DNA from: Chitinophagales bacterium
Lineage (GTDB): Bacteria; Bacteroidota; Bacteroidia; Chitinophagales; JADIYW01
DNA: 64,000 nucleotides
Assembly (NCBI GenBank): GCA_020636535.1
Contig: JACJXT010000011.1
Location: 2,082,813-2,146,812, forward strand
Direction: 5' to 3'
Positions 25,845 to 36,106 of the stretch are shown here, in pieces. The first letter of the stretch is position 1, and each line of letters begins with the position of its first letter. Below the pieces are notes generated by a model, which worked only from the letters and a program-made list of their open reading frames with translations, made no database searches and was not told the origin of the DNA. A program made the translations under genes and the position numbers.

Positions 25845-27968
25845 CTAATTTTTATTATTAATATCAGAACCTAATCTTTGTAAATATGCAATTAGTGCAA
25901 TAATTTCTTTTTTCTCACTAATTTCTATATCTGTAGTTTTTAAATCGGCAACAATCTCTTTAGCTTGTTTTTCTAAATCTGCATTGGCTTGTGCTTCGTA
26001 ACCTTGTGGATATGGCACACCTAATTTACGCATTGCATATATTTTAGAATTGGTATTGCTGATGTCTAAATCTCGTTTAAATAACCACGGATAAGCTGGC
26101 ATTACACTACCTTCTGACATAACACTTGGTTCTAACATATGTCTAAAGTGCCAATCATTAGATTTTGCTTGTTTATTTCCTTTACCTTCTCTAGCTAAAT
26201 CTGGTCCAGTTCTTTTACTTCCCCATAAAAATGGATGATCATAAACGAACTCGCCTGCCTTAGAATACTCTCCGTATCGTACAACTTCGTGTCTTAGTGG
26301 TCTAATCATTTGTGAATGGCAGTTATTACACCCTTCTCTTATATAAATATCTCGTCCTTGTAATTCTAATGGTGTATATGGTTTTACACTAGCAATAGTT
26401 GGAATATTACTTTTAATTAAGAATGTAGGAATAATTTCTACTATACCACCAATAGCTACTACCACAAAACTTGCTGCTAATAACAACAAAGGTTTTCTTT
26501 CGATAAAGCTATGCCAAAATGTTTTACCAGTTGGTGCATATTTTTTCTCTAATGGAGCTGCTTCTGCATCAACAGTAGCTTGGAATGAACCACTTTTTAC
26601 TGTTTTAATTAAATTATATCCCATTAAAACAGCACCTGTTAAATATATGGTTCCACCTAAAGCTCTTAATATATAAAATGGTTTAACCGACATTACAACA
26701 TCCATAAACTGATATTGTAACTGACCTTCTGGTGTAAATGTTTGCCACATGAAATATGTTCTAAATGCAGACCAATACATTGGAATGGCATATAAAATAA
26801 TTCCTAAAGTACCTATCCAAAAGTGTACACTTGCTAACTTTACAGAATGTAATTTTGTTTTGTACAAACGAGGTACTAACCAATACAACATACCAAAAGT
26901 TAAGAAACCATTCCAACCCAAAGCACCAACATGCACATGGGCAATTGTCCAATCTGTATAGTGAGATATAGCATTTACATTTTTAAGTGATAGCATTGGT
27001 CCTTCGAAAGTTGCCATACCATAACAAGTAATACCTACTACAAAGAATTTTAAAATTGGATCGGTACGAACTTTATCCCAAGCACCTCTTAGTGTAAATA
27101 AACCATTTAACATACCTCCCCAACTTGGTAATATTAGCATTATAGAAAAAGCAGTTCCTAATGACTGAGCCCATTCTGGTAGTGCTGTATATAATAAGTG
27201 GTGTGGTCCTGCCCACATATAAATAAAGATTAAAGACCAAAAGTGTACTATACTTAATCGATAAGAATATACAGGACGATTAGCTGCTTTTGGAACGAAA
27301 TAATACATTAATCCTAAATATGGTGTAGTTAAGAAAAATGCTACTGCATTGTGACCATACCACCATTGTACCAATGCATCTTGAACACCTGCATACAATG
27401 AATAACTTTTAGTAAGTGAAACTGGCAACTCGAATGAGTTAACAATATGTAGTAAAGCTACCGTAACCCAAGAAGCTAAGAAAAACCAAATAGCTACATA
27501 TAAGTGTCTTTCTCTTCTTTTTAAGATAGTTCCTATTAAATTGATACCAAAAGCCACCCAAACAACAGCAATCATAATATCTATTGGCCACTCTAGCTCA
27601 GCATACTCTTTAGATGTAGTAATACCTAGTAATAATGTAATTGCTGCTAATACTATAATTGACTGCCAGCCCCAAAAATGAAATTTTCCTAATTTTTCAC
27701 TAAACATTGGTGCTTTTAGTAATCTTGGTACTGCATAATAGACTGCTGTAAAAATACCATTTCCTACAAATGCAAAAATTACTGCATTAGTATGTAATGG
27801 TCTTAATCTACCAAAAGAAGTTGGTGCTAAGTTTAAATTTAAAGCAGGAAATGCTAATTGAAAAGCAATAATTACTCCAACCAACATTCCAACAATTCCC
27901 CAAAAAAGCGTAGCAAAGGCAAAGTTTCTTGCCAATGTATCGTTGTAACTAAATTTTTCTATATTCAT
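25845..27968 (-). CDS. ccoNO: Fused cbb3 oxidase subunits I and II (CcoN-CcoO)
   Basis: 707 residues. Residues 1-480 are the haem-copper catalytic subunit with 12 helices and His ligands in LRPLHTNAVIF, WWYGHNAVAFF, WAGPHHLLYTA and WTIAHVHVGALGW. Residues about 500-700 are CcoO with a membrane anchor and a haem c motif CNNCHSQMIRPLRHEV. Fusion of CcoN and CcoO is known in Bacteroidota. It is the high-affinity terminal oxidase that reduces oxygen to water and pumps protons at low oxygen. It follows ccoS by 13 bases. Confidence 0.97.
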   Translation of the reverse strand: MNIEKFSYNDTLARNFAFATLFWGIVGMLVGVIIAFQLAFPALNLNLAPTSFGRLRPLHTNAVIFAFVGNGIFTAVYYAVPRLLKAPMFSEKLGKFHFWGWQSIIVLAAITLLLGITTSKEYAELEWPIDIMIAVVWVAFGINLIGTILKRRERHLYVAIWFFLASWVTVALLHIVNSFELPVSLTKSYSLYAGVQDALVQWWYGHNAVAFFLTTPYLGLMYYFVPKAANRPVYSYRLSIVHFWSLIFIYMWAGPHHLLYTALPEWAQSLGTAFSIMLILPSWGGMLNGLFTLRGAWDKVRTDPILKFFVVGITCYGMATFEGPMLSLKNVNAISHYTDWTIAHVHVGALGWNGFLTFGMLYWLVPRLYKTKLHSVKLASVHFWIGTLGIILYAIPMYWSAFRTYFMWQTFTPEGQLQYQFMDVVMSVKPFYILRALGGTIYLTGAVLMGYNLIKTVKSGSFQATVDAEAAPLEKKYAPTGKTFWHSFIERKPLLLLAASFVVVAIGGIVEIIPTFLIKSNIPTIASVKPYTPLELQGRDIYIREGCNNCHSQMIRPLRHEVVRYGEYSKAGEFVYDHPFLWGSKRTGPDLAREGKGNKQAKSNDWHFRHMLEPSVMSEGSVMPAYPWLFKRDLDISNTNSKIYAMRKLGVPYPQGYEAQANADLEKQAKEIVADLKTTDIEISEKKEIIALIAYLQRLGSDINNKN

Positions 27969-27981
27969 ATGTAACTATTAT

Positions 27982-28134
27982 TTAATCTTTTTTTTCAATA
28001 TCATCAAATAAAATTCTATAAGCTGGTGATTCTACATCATCATACTGACCTTTGTTTACCGACCATAAGAAAGCAAACAAGAAGCCCAAAGCGGCTATCA
28101 CACTTATAATTAGTAAAACTATTATTACGCTCAT
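27982..28134 (-). CDS. ccoS: cbb3 oxidase assembly protein CcoS
   Basis: 50 residues, too short for most ORF searches. One membrane helix (VIIVLLIISVIAALGFLFAF) is followed by LWSVNKGQYDDVESPAYRIL, the conserved CcoS signature after the helix. CcoS is needed for cofactor insertion into the oxidase. It opens the operon, 13 bases before ccoNO. The copper ATPase gene ccoI, often beside it, is not in this window. Confidence 0.92.
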   Translation of the reverse strand: MSVIIVLLIISVIAALGFLFAFLWSVNKGQYDDVESPAYRILFDDIEKKD

Positions 28135-28156
28135 TTAAGACCTTTTTATCCAACTA

Positions 28157-28164
28157 CAAATGTA
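28157..28164 (-). promoter_or_regulatory. Candidate -7 element of the cco operon
   Basis: TACATTTG on the minus strand matches TAnnTTTG and lies 22 bases before the ccoS start. No TTG is seen 20 bases upstream, as expected if an activator is needed. Confidence 0.5.
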
Positions 28165-28187
28165 AAGAATAGTTAACTAGAAAAAAA

Positions 28188-28201
28188 ATGATAAAAATCA
28201 T
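28188..28201. promoter_or_regulatory. Candidate FNR/CRP-type operator upstream of the cco operon
   Basis: ATGAT-AAAA-ATCAT is a perfect inverted repeat differing from the FNR consensus TTGATnnnnATCAA only at the outer base of each half. Its centre is about 42 bases upstream of the predicted transcription start, the class II activator position. A second palindrome, ATCAATTGAT, lies at 28218-28227. The surroundings are AT-rich, so chance is not excluded. Confidence 0.4.
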
Positions 28202-28289
28202 TTTTGTTTTATAAAAATCAATTGATAAAAATTTAATGCTACAAACAAAAAATTTACAAGAAAAATCTTGATAAAATATAAAACAAATG

Positions 28290-28371
28290 TGCCCACGACT
28301 GGATTCGAACCAGCACGCCTTGCAGCACCACCCCCTCAAGATGGCGAGTCTACCAATTTCTCCACATGGGC
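28290..28371 (-). tRNA. tRNA-Leu (anticodon GAG)
   Basis: On the minus strand an 82-base cloverleaf folds with acceptor GCCCATG/CGTGGGC, anticodon stem CCATC/GGTGG and loop TTGAGGG (anticodon GAG), a long variable arm as in class II tRNAs, T-arm CTGG-TTCGAAT-CCAG, and discriminator A. CCA is not encoded. Confidence 0.93.
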
Positions 28372-28408
28372 AATTGCTTTGCAAAGATAATTGATAAATT
28401 GTAATAAC

Positions 28409-28444
28409 AAGAAAGAGCGTCTAAAAATTTAGACGCTCTTTCTT
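28409..28444. terminator. Rho-independent terminator after the porin gene
   Basis: A perfect 17-bp stem (AAGAAAGAGCGTCTAAA and its complement) with a 2-base loop. It lies 43 bases after the porin stop codon and before tRNA-Leu; A and T tracts on both sides of the stem allow it to act in either direction. Confidence 0.85.
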
Positions 28445-28486
28445 TGAAAATAAAAATACCTATGAGAGCTTTCAAGCTTTTCTTTT

Positions 28487-29647
28487 TTAAAATGCATATA
28501 CTGCAGCAAAACCTATTACATTTTGCATTTTAGAGCCATTACCTTTTCTATTTAAGAAAACTTTTTCTGTAGCAAAATCTAATCTATATTCTGGGATGAA
28601 TGTTAAACCACCTACTACATTAACATGAGCTGTTAGTGTAACATCTGCAAAGTTTTTAGCAGGACCAGCTACATATGGAGCTACTAAATCTGGATTATAA
28701 AAATAACCTACTCTTCCGCCAATACTTAATTTGTCAGAAATATCAGCACTACCATATAAGTAAGTAGTAAAATATTTAGATCTACTAGGATCACTATCTT
28801 TAGTTGCTTTAAATCTATATTGATGATAAGCTACATTTACACCAAATAATCCTTTTTCTTCTTTACCTAAAGCTACACTACTAGTTAAATCGTAAGAATG
28901 TTTGTAGTTTTTATAAGCAGACACTTCAGTAGAATCATTAATCATATAGCTAATGCCTTCATTTCCTCCTATAAAGTTTAAATAAACACCACCTTTATCG
29001 CCACTATAACCAACTTGAGCTCCTACATATTTATTTCTATCATCATCAGATTTAGTATCGGTATCATTAAAGAAACCTACCATAAAGTTTAATTTGTCTT
29101 TAGTAAAGTTTGCTTTTAAACCAGTGTGATAAAAAGGACCATTTTGGAATGCTAATGAGGTTGAGTAGTTAAAATTGTTTTGTGGCTCAATCAATTCATA
29201 ACCAAAGAAAGTACTAAAGTTACCTAAAGTAAATTCTACCCAATCTGCTGGTGAATAAGTAACATACAACTGTTTAATAGCCAAAATAGTGTTAGCATAC
29301 AAAGTATTGTTAGCAGCTTCTGCTCTAGGACCAAAACCCAAATCTGCCATAAACCCAACTTTGCCTACTTGTTTTGACATCATCAAGTTAATCATACCTA
29401 ATTCAAATGAATTGGCTTTACCATAAAAAGCTCTGTTTAATACATCATTGGTTTGTTTTCCAACAAAATTTGTTTGTACATAAACATCAGCAGAACCAGA
29501 AATTTCAAAAGGAATCTTTTCTTTAAATGCTTCAATTTTTGTTAATTCCACTTCTACAGTGTCAGTTTCGCTTGCTGGTACTTCTTTTGCATTCAGTAAC
29601 ACATTACCAAAAAGCAACATACATAAAATCAGTCTAATAGTCTTCAT
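28487..29647 (-). CDS. Outer-membrane beta-barrel porin (OmpL-like, bbp2 family)
   Basis: 386 residues from ATG 29647 (a TTG at 29656 is open). Signal peptide ILCMLLFGNVLLNAKEV, then about 16 amphipathic strands and a terminal aromatic residue (AAVYAF), typical of a beta-barrel. The EISGSADVYVQTNF, MADLGFGPRAE and NFSTFFGYELIEPQNN blocks match the putative porin-2 (bbp2) family common in Bacteroidota. Substrate unknown. Single gene ended by a strong terminator. Confidence 0.85.
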   Translation of the reverse strand: MKTIRLILCMLLFGNVLLNAKEVPASETDTVEVELTKIEAFKEKIPFEISGSADVYVQTNFVGKQTNDVLNRAFYGKANSFELGMINLMMSKQVGKVGFMADLGFGPRAEAANNTLYANTILAIKQLYVTYSPADWVEFTLGNFSTFFGYELIEPQNNFNYSTSLAFQNGPFYHTGLKANFTKDKLNFMVGFFNDTDTKSDDDRNKYVGAQVGYSGDKGGVYLNFIGGNEGISYMINDSTEVSAYKNYKHSYDLTSSVALGKEEKGLFGVNVAYHQYRFKATKDSDPSRSKYFTTYLYGSADISDKLSIGGRVGYFYNPDLVAPYVAGPAKNFADVTLTAHVNVVGGLTFIPEYRLDFATEKVFLNRKGNGSKMQNVIGFAAVYAF

Positions 29648-29961
29648 AAAATTCAATTTTAGAGTTAAATAATTTAATTATTTGCAAGTATAAATCTATT
29701 ATTTAGAGAAATACAAGAAATATTATTAAGAAATTATTAGTTAATCATTTAAAAATTGCAATTACCTCTAAAAATAATTCACATTATTTAAAATTTTAAT
29801 GTGTTTGTTTTTTAACGAAATAATGCTTTATATCAATAAGATGTTAACTCTCTTTATGTATTGATAAAAATTTCTTAAACGCTGTATTTTCTAAACAAAT
29901 GAGAAATATGCTTAATATAGTAGTTCGCTATTTTTCTTTTCAAATTAAAATATAGAGATAG
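29648..29961. other. Intergenic region between the divergent porin and gltB genes
   Basis: 314 bases, very AT-rich. It must hold divergent promoters. TATTTTTC at 29929-29936 is close to the -7 consensus for gltB but lacks the final G. No repeat, RNA or clear operator was seen. Confidence 0.5.
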
Positions 29962-32900
29962 ATGACTAATAACAATTTAAATAGTGGTGGATTATATCGC
30001 CCTTCATTTGAGAAAGATGCTTGTGGTATTGGTTTTGTAGCACACATGAAAGGAGTTGCTTCGCATCAAATTATAGAGGATGCTTTAGTAATGCTAGAAA
30101 ATATGGAACATAGAGGTGCTTGTGGATGTGAAGAAAATACAGGTGATGGTGCTGGTATCTTAATTCAAATTCCTCATAACTTCTATAAACAAGAAGCAGA
30201 TGGTTTAGGTTTTACACTTCCTAATAAAGGAGAGTATGGTACTGGCTTAGTATTTTTTCCGAAAGATTTAGAAAAAAGAGAAGCGTGCTTAAAAATAATT
30301 AAACATGCTGCAACTAAGTTTCGGTTTACTATTCTAGGATTTAGAACACTGTCTGTAAACAATCAGCCTATTGGACCAAGTGCTTTAGCTGTCGAACCTT
30401 TTGTACAACAAATATTCTTACAACCAAATTTTGAAATAGAAGAAGATATTGCTCTCGAAAGAAAGTTGTACATCTTTAGAGCTTATACTACACATAAAAT
30501 TCATGAGCTATTAGGTGAAAAAGATAGTTTTTACTACAGTTCTTTGTCTTGCAGAACAATTATTTACAAAGGACAGTTGACTACTTTTCAAGTTAGACAA
30601 TACTATCCTGAGTTAAACAATCAAGCACTTACATCGGCACTTGCTTTGGTACATTCAAGATTTTCTACTAATACATTTCCTAAATGGAAATTGGCTCAAC
30701 CATTCAGATTTCTTGCTCATAATGGTGAAATAAATACACTTAGAGGTAACTTAAACTGGATGCGTACTAGAGAACACTTATTAGATTGTGAAGTGTTTAC
30801 TAAAGATGAGCTAGAAATTTTGTTTCCTATTTGTGATGCAGACCAATCAGATTCAGCTAACTTAGATAATATAGTAGAGTTATTGTACTTATCTGGTCGT
30901 TCTTTACCTCATGTATTAATGATGTTAATTCCAGAAGCATGGCAGGATAATGAACAAATGGAAGACTGGAAAAAAGCATTTTATGAATATCACGACTGTA
31001 TGATGGAACCTTGGGATGGTCCTGCTTCTATTTGTTTTACCGATGGAAAAATTGTTGGTGCTACACTAGATAGAAATGGTTTAAGACCTTCTCGTTATGT
31101 TGTATACAATGATGATATTGTAGTCATGTCGTCAGAAGCTGGTGCTGTACCAACTCAAGAAGATAAAGTAGTTAAAAAAGGAAGATTACAACCTGGTAAA
31201 ATGTTTATTATAGACATGGAACAAGGTAGAATTATTTCAGATACGGAACTAAAAAAGAAAATTTGTACTGCTTATCCATATAGAGAGTGGTTAAACAAGC
31301 ACAAAATTACTTTTAAAGATTTACCAAAATCTACCAAAAAAGAAATTATACTTAACAAAGAAGATTTACTAACTCAGCAATTGGCATTTGGTTATACTTC
31401 CGAAGATTTAAAAGTTATTGTAGAACCAATGACAACTACTGGAAAAGAACCTATTGGCTCTATGGGAACAGATACGCCTTTAGCTGTTTTGTCCGATCAA
31501 TCTCAAAACTTATCAAACTACTTTAAACAGTTATTTGCACAAGTTACCAATCCACCAATCGATCCAATTCGTGAAAGAATGGTAATGAGTACTTTTACAA
31601 CTTTAGGTGGTGCTAGTAGTATTTTAACTACTTCAGAAAATCATGCAAAGCAAATACATATAAGACAACCTATATTAACCAATGCAGATATTGCTAAGCT
31701 GAGATATATCAACCATCCAGATTTTAAGATTTATACCATTAAAACACATTTTCCTACTAATGGAAAAGCTGGTGCTTTAGAAAGAGCGATTAACAGAATA
31801 TGTGCAGAAGCTGAAGATGCAGTTGCAGATGGTAATAATATTATTATATTATCTGATAAAGGTGTAGATAAAGACAATGCTCCAATTCCTTCTTTATTAG
31901 CCGTTGGTGCTGTTCATCATCATCTTATTCGTTCTAAAACAAGAATCGATTGTTCTTTGGTTGTAGAAAGTGGCGACATTAGAGAAGTACATCACTTTGC
32001 TACACATATTGGTTTTGGTGCTTCTGCTATCAATCCATATTTAGCTTATCAAAGCATCTACGATTTAAATAAGACTAAACTAAATCATTTAGAAAAAACT
32101 GACGATTACTTAGTAGATAACTATATCAAAGCTGCTAGTAATGGTTTATTAAAGATTTTCTCTAAAATGGGAATTTCTACTTATCAATCTTATCATGGTG
32201 CTCAAATCTTTGAGATTGTAGGTTTAAGTGAAGCTGTTGTCAATAAATGTTTTACTAATACTGTTTCTCGTTTAGGCGGAATTGGTTTTGATGAAATTGC
32301 AAAAGAAACACTTAAAAAACATGCTTTAGCATATCCTGATGTAGAAAATCAATATGCTCACTTAGAAGTAGGTGGTGTGTATCAATGGAAACGAAGAGGA
32401 GAAACACATATGTTTAATCCAAATAGTATTCATTTACTACAACATTCTACTAAGAAAAACGACTATCAATTATTCAAACAATATTCTGCTGCAATCAACA
32501 ATCAAACAGAAAAAGCAATTACACTAAGAAGCTTATTAGAGTTTGATATGAGCAATGCGAAACCTATTGATATTAATGAAGTAGAACCAGTTGAAAATAT
32601 TTTAACAAGATTTGCTACTGGAGCAATGTCTTTTGGATCTATTTCTTATGAAGCACACACAACCTTAGCAATTGCTATGAATAGAATTGGTGGAAAATCT
32701 AATTCTGGAGAAGGTGGCGAAGATGAAATAAGATTTGAGAAAAAAGAAAATGGTGATTGGGAACGCTCTGCTATTAAACAAGTTGCTTCTGGTAGATTTG
32801 GCGTTACTTCTTACTATTTAGCTAATGCAGAAGAATTGCAAATTAAAATGGCACAAGGTGCTAAACCTGGAGAAGGTGGTCAGTTGCCTGGTCATAAAGT

Positions 32901-34500
32901 AGATGAATGGATTGGTAGAGTAAGACACTCAACACCTGGTGTAGGTTTAATTTCACCACCACCACATCACGATATTTATTCTATTGAAGATTTAGCTCAA
33001 TTAATCTATGATTTAAAAAATGCTAATCCAGATGCAAGAATAAATGTAAAACTAGTAGCAGAAGCTGGTGTAGGAACCATTGCTGCTGGTGTGGCTAAAG
33101 CAAAATCAGATGTTATTTTAGTTTCTGGTTACGATGGTGGAACTGGTGCATCGCCAATTTCTTCTATTAAACATGCTGGTTTACCTTGGGAATTAGGTTT
33201 GGCTGAAGCACATCAAACACTAGTAAAAAATAATTTAAGAAGTAGAGTAGTGCTACAAACAGACGGACAACTTAGAACAGGTAAAGATATTGCTATTGCT
33301 ACGCTTTTAGGTGCAGAAGAATGGGGAATTGCTACGGCTGGTTTAGTAGTAATGGGTTGTATTATGATGCGTAAATGTCATCTAAATACTTGTCCTGTTG
33401 GTATTGCTACGCAAGATAAAGAGCTAAGAGCAAGATTTGAAAGCGATCCACAATATGTCGTTAACTTCTTTACATTCTTGGCTCAAGAGCTAAGAGAAAT
33501 TATGGCTGAATTAGGTTTTAAAACGATTGATGAAATGGTTGGACAAACGCAGTTATTAAAGAAAAGAGACAATATTGACCATTGGAAATACAAATACCTA
33601 GATTTGAATCCAATTTTATTTAAAGAAAATGTTGGTACTGATGTTGGTTTGTACAAGCAAATGGCACAAGTTCATCCTAAGAATGAAGGTGTAATGGATT
33701 TAACTTTAATAGAAGAAGCTAAACCTGCTTTAGAAAATCAAGAGAAAGTTGAAATTAATACTAACATAGTCAATACTGACAGAACTGTTGGTGCAATGTT
33801 ATCCTACTATATTTCATCAAAATATAAAGGCGATGGCTTATCAGAAGATACTATTCAAGTCAACTTTACTGGTTCTGCTGGACAAAGTTTTGGTGCTTTT
33901 TTAGCTCCAGGTGTTTCCTTTAAAATTCATGGCGAAGCAAACGACTACTTTGGTAAAGGATTATCTGGTGGAAAACTAGTCATTCGTCCTTCTAAATTAG
34001 CAACATTCAATCCATCAAACAATATTATTATTGGTAATGTGGCATTTTATGGTGCTACAAGTGGCGAAGCATATATTAATGGTATGGCTGGTGAAAGATT
34101 CTGTGTTAGAAACTCTGGTGTTAAAACTGTAGTGGAAGGCATTGGAGACCATGGTTGCGAGTATATGACTGGTGGTATTGCTGTAATATTAGGTGCTACT
34201 GGTAGAAACTTTGCTGCTGGTATGAGTGGAGGTATTGCTTATGTATTTGATTTTGACAATAACTTTGCGAAAAATGTAAATAAAGAAATGGTAGAGTTAG
34301 AAGAGTTAGACCAAGAAGACTTAAATACATTGCATGGCTTAATCAGTAATCATTTAAAATATACTGATAGTGCTGTTGCTAAGAGTATCATTAATAATTG
34401 GGAAGTAAAATCTCAATTGTTTGTTAAAGTAATGCCAACCGATTATAAACGCGTGTTACAAGAAAGAAAAAATATTGCTAATCAAACTGTTAACATATAA
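29962..34500 (+). CDS. gltB: Glutamate synthase large subunit
   Basis: 1512 residues. Cys21 in EKDACGIGF is the expected N-terminal nucleophile after removal of a 20-residue propeptide. In order: class II glutamine amidotransferase (to about 430), central domain, FMN-binding synthase domain (GGKSNSGEGGEDEIRF, GYDGGTGASP), a 3Fe-4S motif CIMMRKCHLNTCPVG near residue 1133, and the C-terminal GxGxG beta-helix (GLSGGKLVIRP, ANDYFGKGLSGG). It makes glutamate from glutamine and 2-oxoglutarate with reducing power from GltD, which is encoded 12 bases downstream. Confidence 0.97.
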   Translation: MTNNNLNSGGLYRPSFEKDACGIGFVAHMKGVASHQIIEDALVMLENMEHRGACGCEENTGDGAGILIQIPHNFYKQEADGLGFTLPNKGEYGTGLVFFPKDLEKREACLKIIKHAATKFRFTILGFRTLSVNNQPIGPSALAVEPFVQQIFLQPNFEIEEDIALERKLYIFRAYTTHKIHELLGEKDSFYYSSLSCRTIIYKGQLTTFQVRQYYPELNNQALTSALALVHSRFSTNTFPKWKLAQPFRFLAHNGEINTLRGNLNWMRTREHLLDCEVFTKDELEILFPICDADQSDSANLDNIVELLYLSGRSLPHVLMMLIPEAWQDNEQMEDWKKAFYEYHDCMMEPWDGPASICFTDGKIVGATLDRNGLRPSRYVVYNDDIVVMSSEAGAVPTQEDKVVKKGRLQPGKMFIIDMEQGRIISDTELKKKICTAYPYREWLNKHKITFKDLPKSTKKEIILNKEDLLTQQLAFGYTSEDLKVIVEPMTTTGKEPIGSMGTDTPLAVLSDQSQNLSNYFKQLFAQVTNPPIDPIRERMVMSTFTTLGGASSILTTSENHAKQIHIRQPILTNADIAKLRYINHPDFKIYTIKTHFPTNGKAGALERAINRICAEAEDAVADGNNIIILSDKGVDKDNAPIPSLLAVGAVHHHLIRSKTRIDCSLVVESGDIREVHHFATHIGFGASAINPYLAYQSIYDLNKTKLNHLEKTDDYLVDNYIKAASNGLLKIFSKMGISTYQSYHGAQIFEIVGLSEAVVNKCFTNTVSRLGGIGFDEIAKETLKKHALAYPDVENQYAHLEVGGVYQWKRRGETHMFNPNSIHLLQHSTKKNDYQLFKQYSAAINNQTEKAITLRSLLEFDMSNAKPIDINEVEPVENILTRFATGAMSFGSISYEAHTTLAIAMNRIGGKSNSGEGGEDEIRFEKKENGDWERSAIKQVASGRFGVTSYYLANAEELQIKMAQGAKPGEGGQLPGHKVDEWIGRVRHSTPGVGLISPPPHHDIYSIEDLAQLIYDLKNANPDARINVKLVAEAGVGTIAAGVAKAKSDVILVSGYDGGTGASPISSIKHAGLPWELGLAEAHQTLVKNNLRSRVVLQTDGQLRTGKDIAIATLLGAEEWGIATAGLVVMGCIMMRKCHLNTCPVGIATQDKELRARFESDPQYVVNFFTFLAQELREIMAELGFKTIDEMVGQTQLLKKRDNIDHWKYKYLDLNPILFKENVGTDVGLYKQMAQVHPKNEGVMDLTLIEEAKPALENQEKVEINTNIVNTDRTVGAMLSYYISSKYKGDGLSEDTIQVNFTGSAGQSFGAFLAPGVSFKIHGEANDYFGKGLSGGKLVIRPSKLATFNPSNNIIIGNVAFYGATSGEAYINGMAGERFCVRNSGVKTVVEGIGDHGCEYMTGGIAVILGATGRNFAAGMSGGIAYVFDFDNNFAKNVNKEMVELEELDQEDLNTLHGLISNHLKYTDSAVAKSIINNWEVKSQLFVKVMPTDYKRVLQERKNIANQTVNI

Positions 34501-34512
34501 ATCAATTATTTT

Positions 34513-36006
34513 ATGGGAAAACCTACAGGATTTAAAGAATTTACAAGAGAATTACCTAAGTATAAAGCTGTTCAAGATAGAATAAAAGATTATAAGGAAT
34601 TCTATGAACCATTTGCTGATGAAAAAACCAATCAACAAGCAGCAAGATGTATGGATTGTGGCGTTCCTTTCTGTCATTCAGGTTGTCCATTAGGCAATAT
34701 TATACCAGAGTTCAACGATGCAGTCTATCAAAAAGATTGGCAATTAGCTTTAGATATTTTATTATCTACTAATAATTTTCCAGAGTTTACAGGAAGAATT
34801 TGTCCAGCACCATGCGAATCCTCTTGTGTGTTAGGCATCAATCAACCACCAGTAGCTATTGAGCATATTGAAAAAACAATTATAGAAAAAGGGTTTGAGT
34901 TAAACCTAATTCAACCAAGAAAGATTGATTATCGTACTGGAAAGAAAGTAGCTGTAGTTGGTTCTGGACCAGCTGGTTTAGCAGTAGCTGAGCAATTAAA
35001 TAAAGCTGGTCATAGTGTAACTGTTTTTGAAAGAGCTGATAAAATTGGTGGCTTACTACGATATGGTATTCCAGATTTTAAATTAGGTAAAAATATAGTT
35101 CAAAGAAGAGTAGATTTAATGGAACAAGAAGGTGTTACTTTTAAAACCAATGCTAATGTTGGTGTTAATGTTCCAGTTGCCGATTTACAAAGCGAATTTG
35201 ATGCTATTGTTTTAGCTGGTGGCAGTACTGTTCCTAGAGATTTACCTATTCCAGGTAGAAACTTTAAAGGTATTTATCCTGCGATGGAATTTTTATCGCA
35301 ACAAAATAAAAGAGTAGCCAATATTGAAACCAAAGTCGACCACAGAGGCATGACTTATGAAAATGGCGATATTTGGGCAACTGATAAAAATGTAGTAGTA
35401 ATTGGTGGAGGTGATACAGGTTCTGACTGTGTTGGTACTTCAAACAGACATGGAGCTAAATCTATCTTACAAATAGAATTGATGCCAAAACCACCAGTTG
35501 AAAGAAGTGAAGCAACACCTTGGCCAGAATATCCTGTGATGTTGAGAACTTCATCTTCTCATGAAGAAGGTTGCGATAGAAAATGGAGTATGAACAGTAT
35601 GGAATTTCTAGGTGATGACAATGGCAACCTAAGAGCTATTAAAATGGTAGAAATTGAGTGGAAAAAACAAGCCGATGGTAGACAAATTTTTGAGCCAGTT
35701 GCAGGAACTGAAAAAGAAGTGCCTTGCGAATTAGCTTTATTAGCAATGGGATTTGTGCATCCACAGTACGAAGGTATGTTAGAGCAATTAGGTGTTGAAT
35801 TAGATGCTAGAAAAAATGTAAATACCAATAATTACCAAACCAATATTAGCAATGTATTTGCTACTGGCGACATGTACACTGGACAGAGTTTAGTAGTAAG
35901 AGCCATTAGTCATGGAAGAGAATGTGCTAGAGCCGTAGATATTTACCTAATGGGAGAAACACAACTCGAAGCCAAAGACCAATCTGCTTTAATGGTAAAT
36001 GGATAG
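34513..36006 (+). CDS. gltD: Glutamate synthase small subunit (NADPH)
   Basis: 497 residues. N-terminal 4Fe-4S domain (CMDCGVPFCHSGCPLGN, CPAPCESSCVLG), FAD-binding fold AVVGSGPAGLAVAEQL, NAD(P)-binding fold VVVIGGGDTGSDCVGT, and the last FAD site VFATGDMYTGQSLVVRA. It carries electrons from NADPH to GltB. Same operon as gltB, gap 12 bases. Length normal. Confidence 0.97.
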   Translation: MGKPTGFKEFTRELPKYKAVQDRIKDYKEFYEPFADEKTNQQAARCMDCGVPFCHSGCPLGNIIPEFNDAVYQKDWQLALDILLSTNNFPEFTGRICPAPCESSCVLGINQPPVAIEHIEKTIIEKGFELNLIQPRKIDYRTGKKVAVVGSGPAGLAVAEQLNKAGHSVTVFERADKIGGLLRYGIPDFKLGKNIVQRRVDLMEQEGVTFKTNANVGVNVPVADLQSEFDAIVLAGGSTVPRDLPIPGRNFKGIYPAMEFLSQQNKRVANIETKVDHRGMTYENGDIWATDKNVVVIGGGDTGSDCVGTSNRHGAKSILQIELMPKPPVERSEATPWPEYPVMLRTSSSHEEGCDRKWSMNSMEFLGDDNGNLRAIKMVEIEWKKQADGRQIFEPVAGTEKEVPCELALLAMGFVHPQYEGMLEQLGVELDARKNVNTNNYQTNISNVFATGDMYTGQSLVVRAISHGRECARAVDIYLMGETQLEAKDQSALMVNG

Positions 36007-36106
36007 GTGCTAGCTATTCAATAAAACTAAAAACCTGAGTTCGGTTTAAAAGTTATTGTAAAATACTGTTTATCATTAATTTAGATTTAAACAGATATTA
36101 AAGGTG

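Noticed and set aside
28154..28384. 76-codon minus-strand frame over tRNA-Leu
   Set aside because: Overlaps the tRNA and the cco control region; Cys/Phe-rich with no family.
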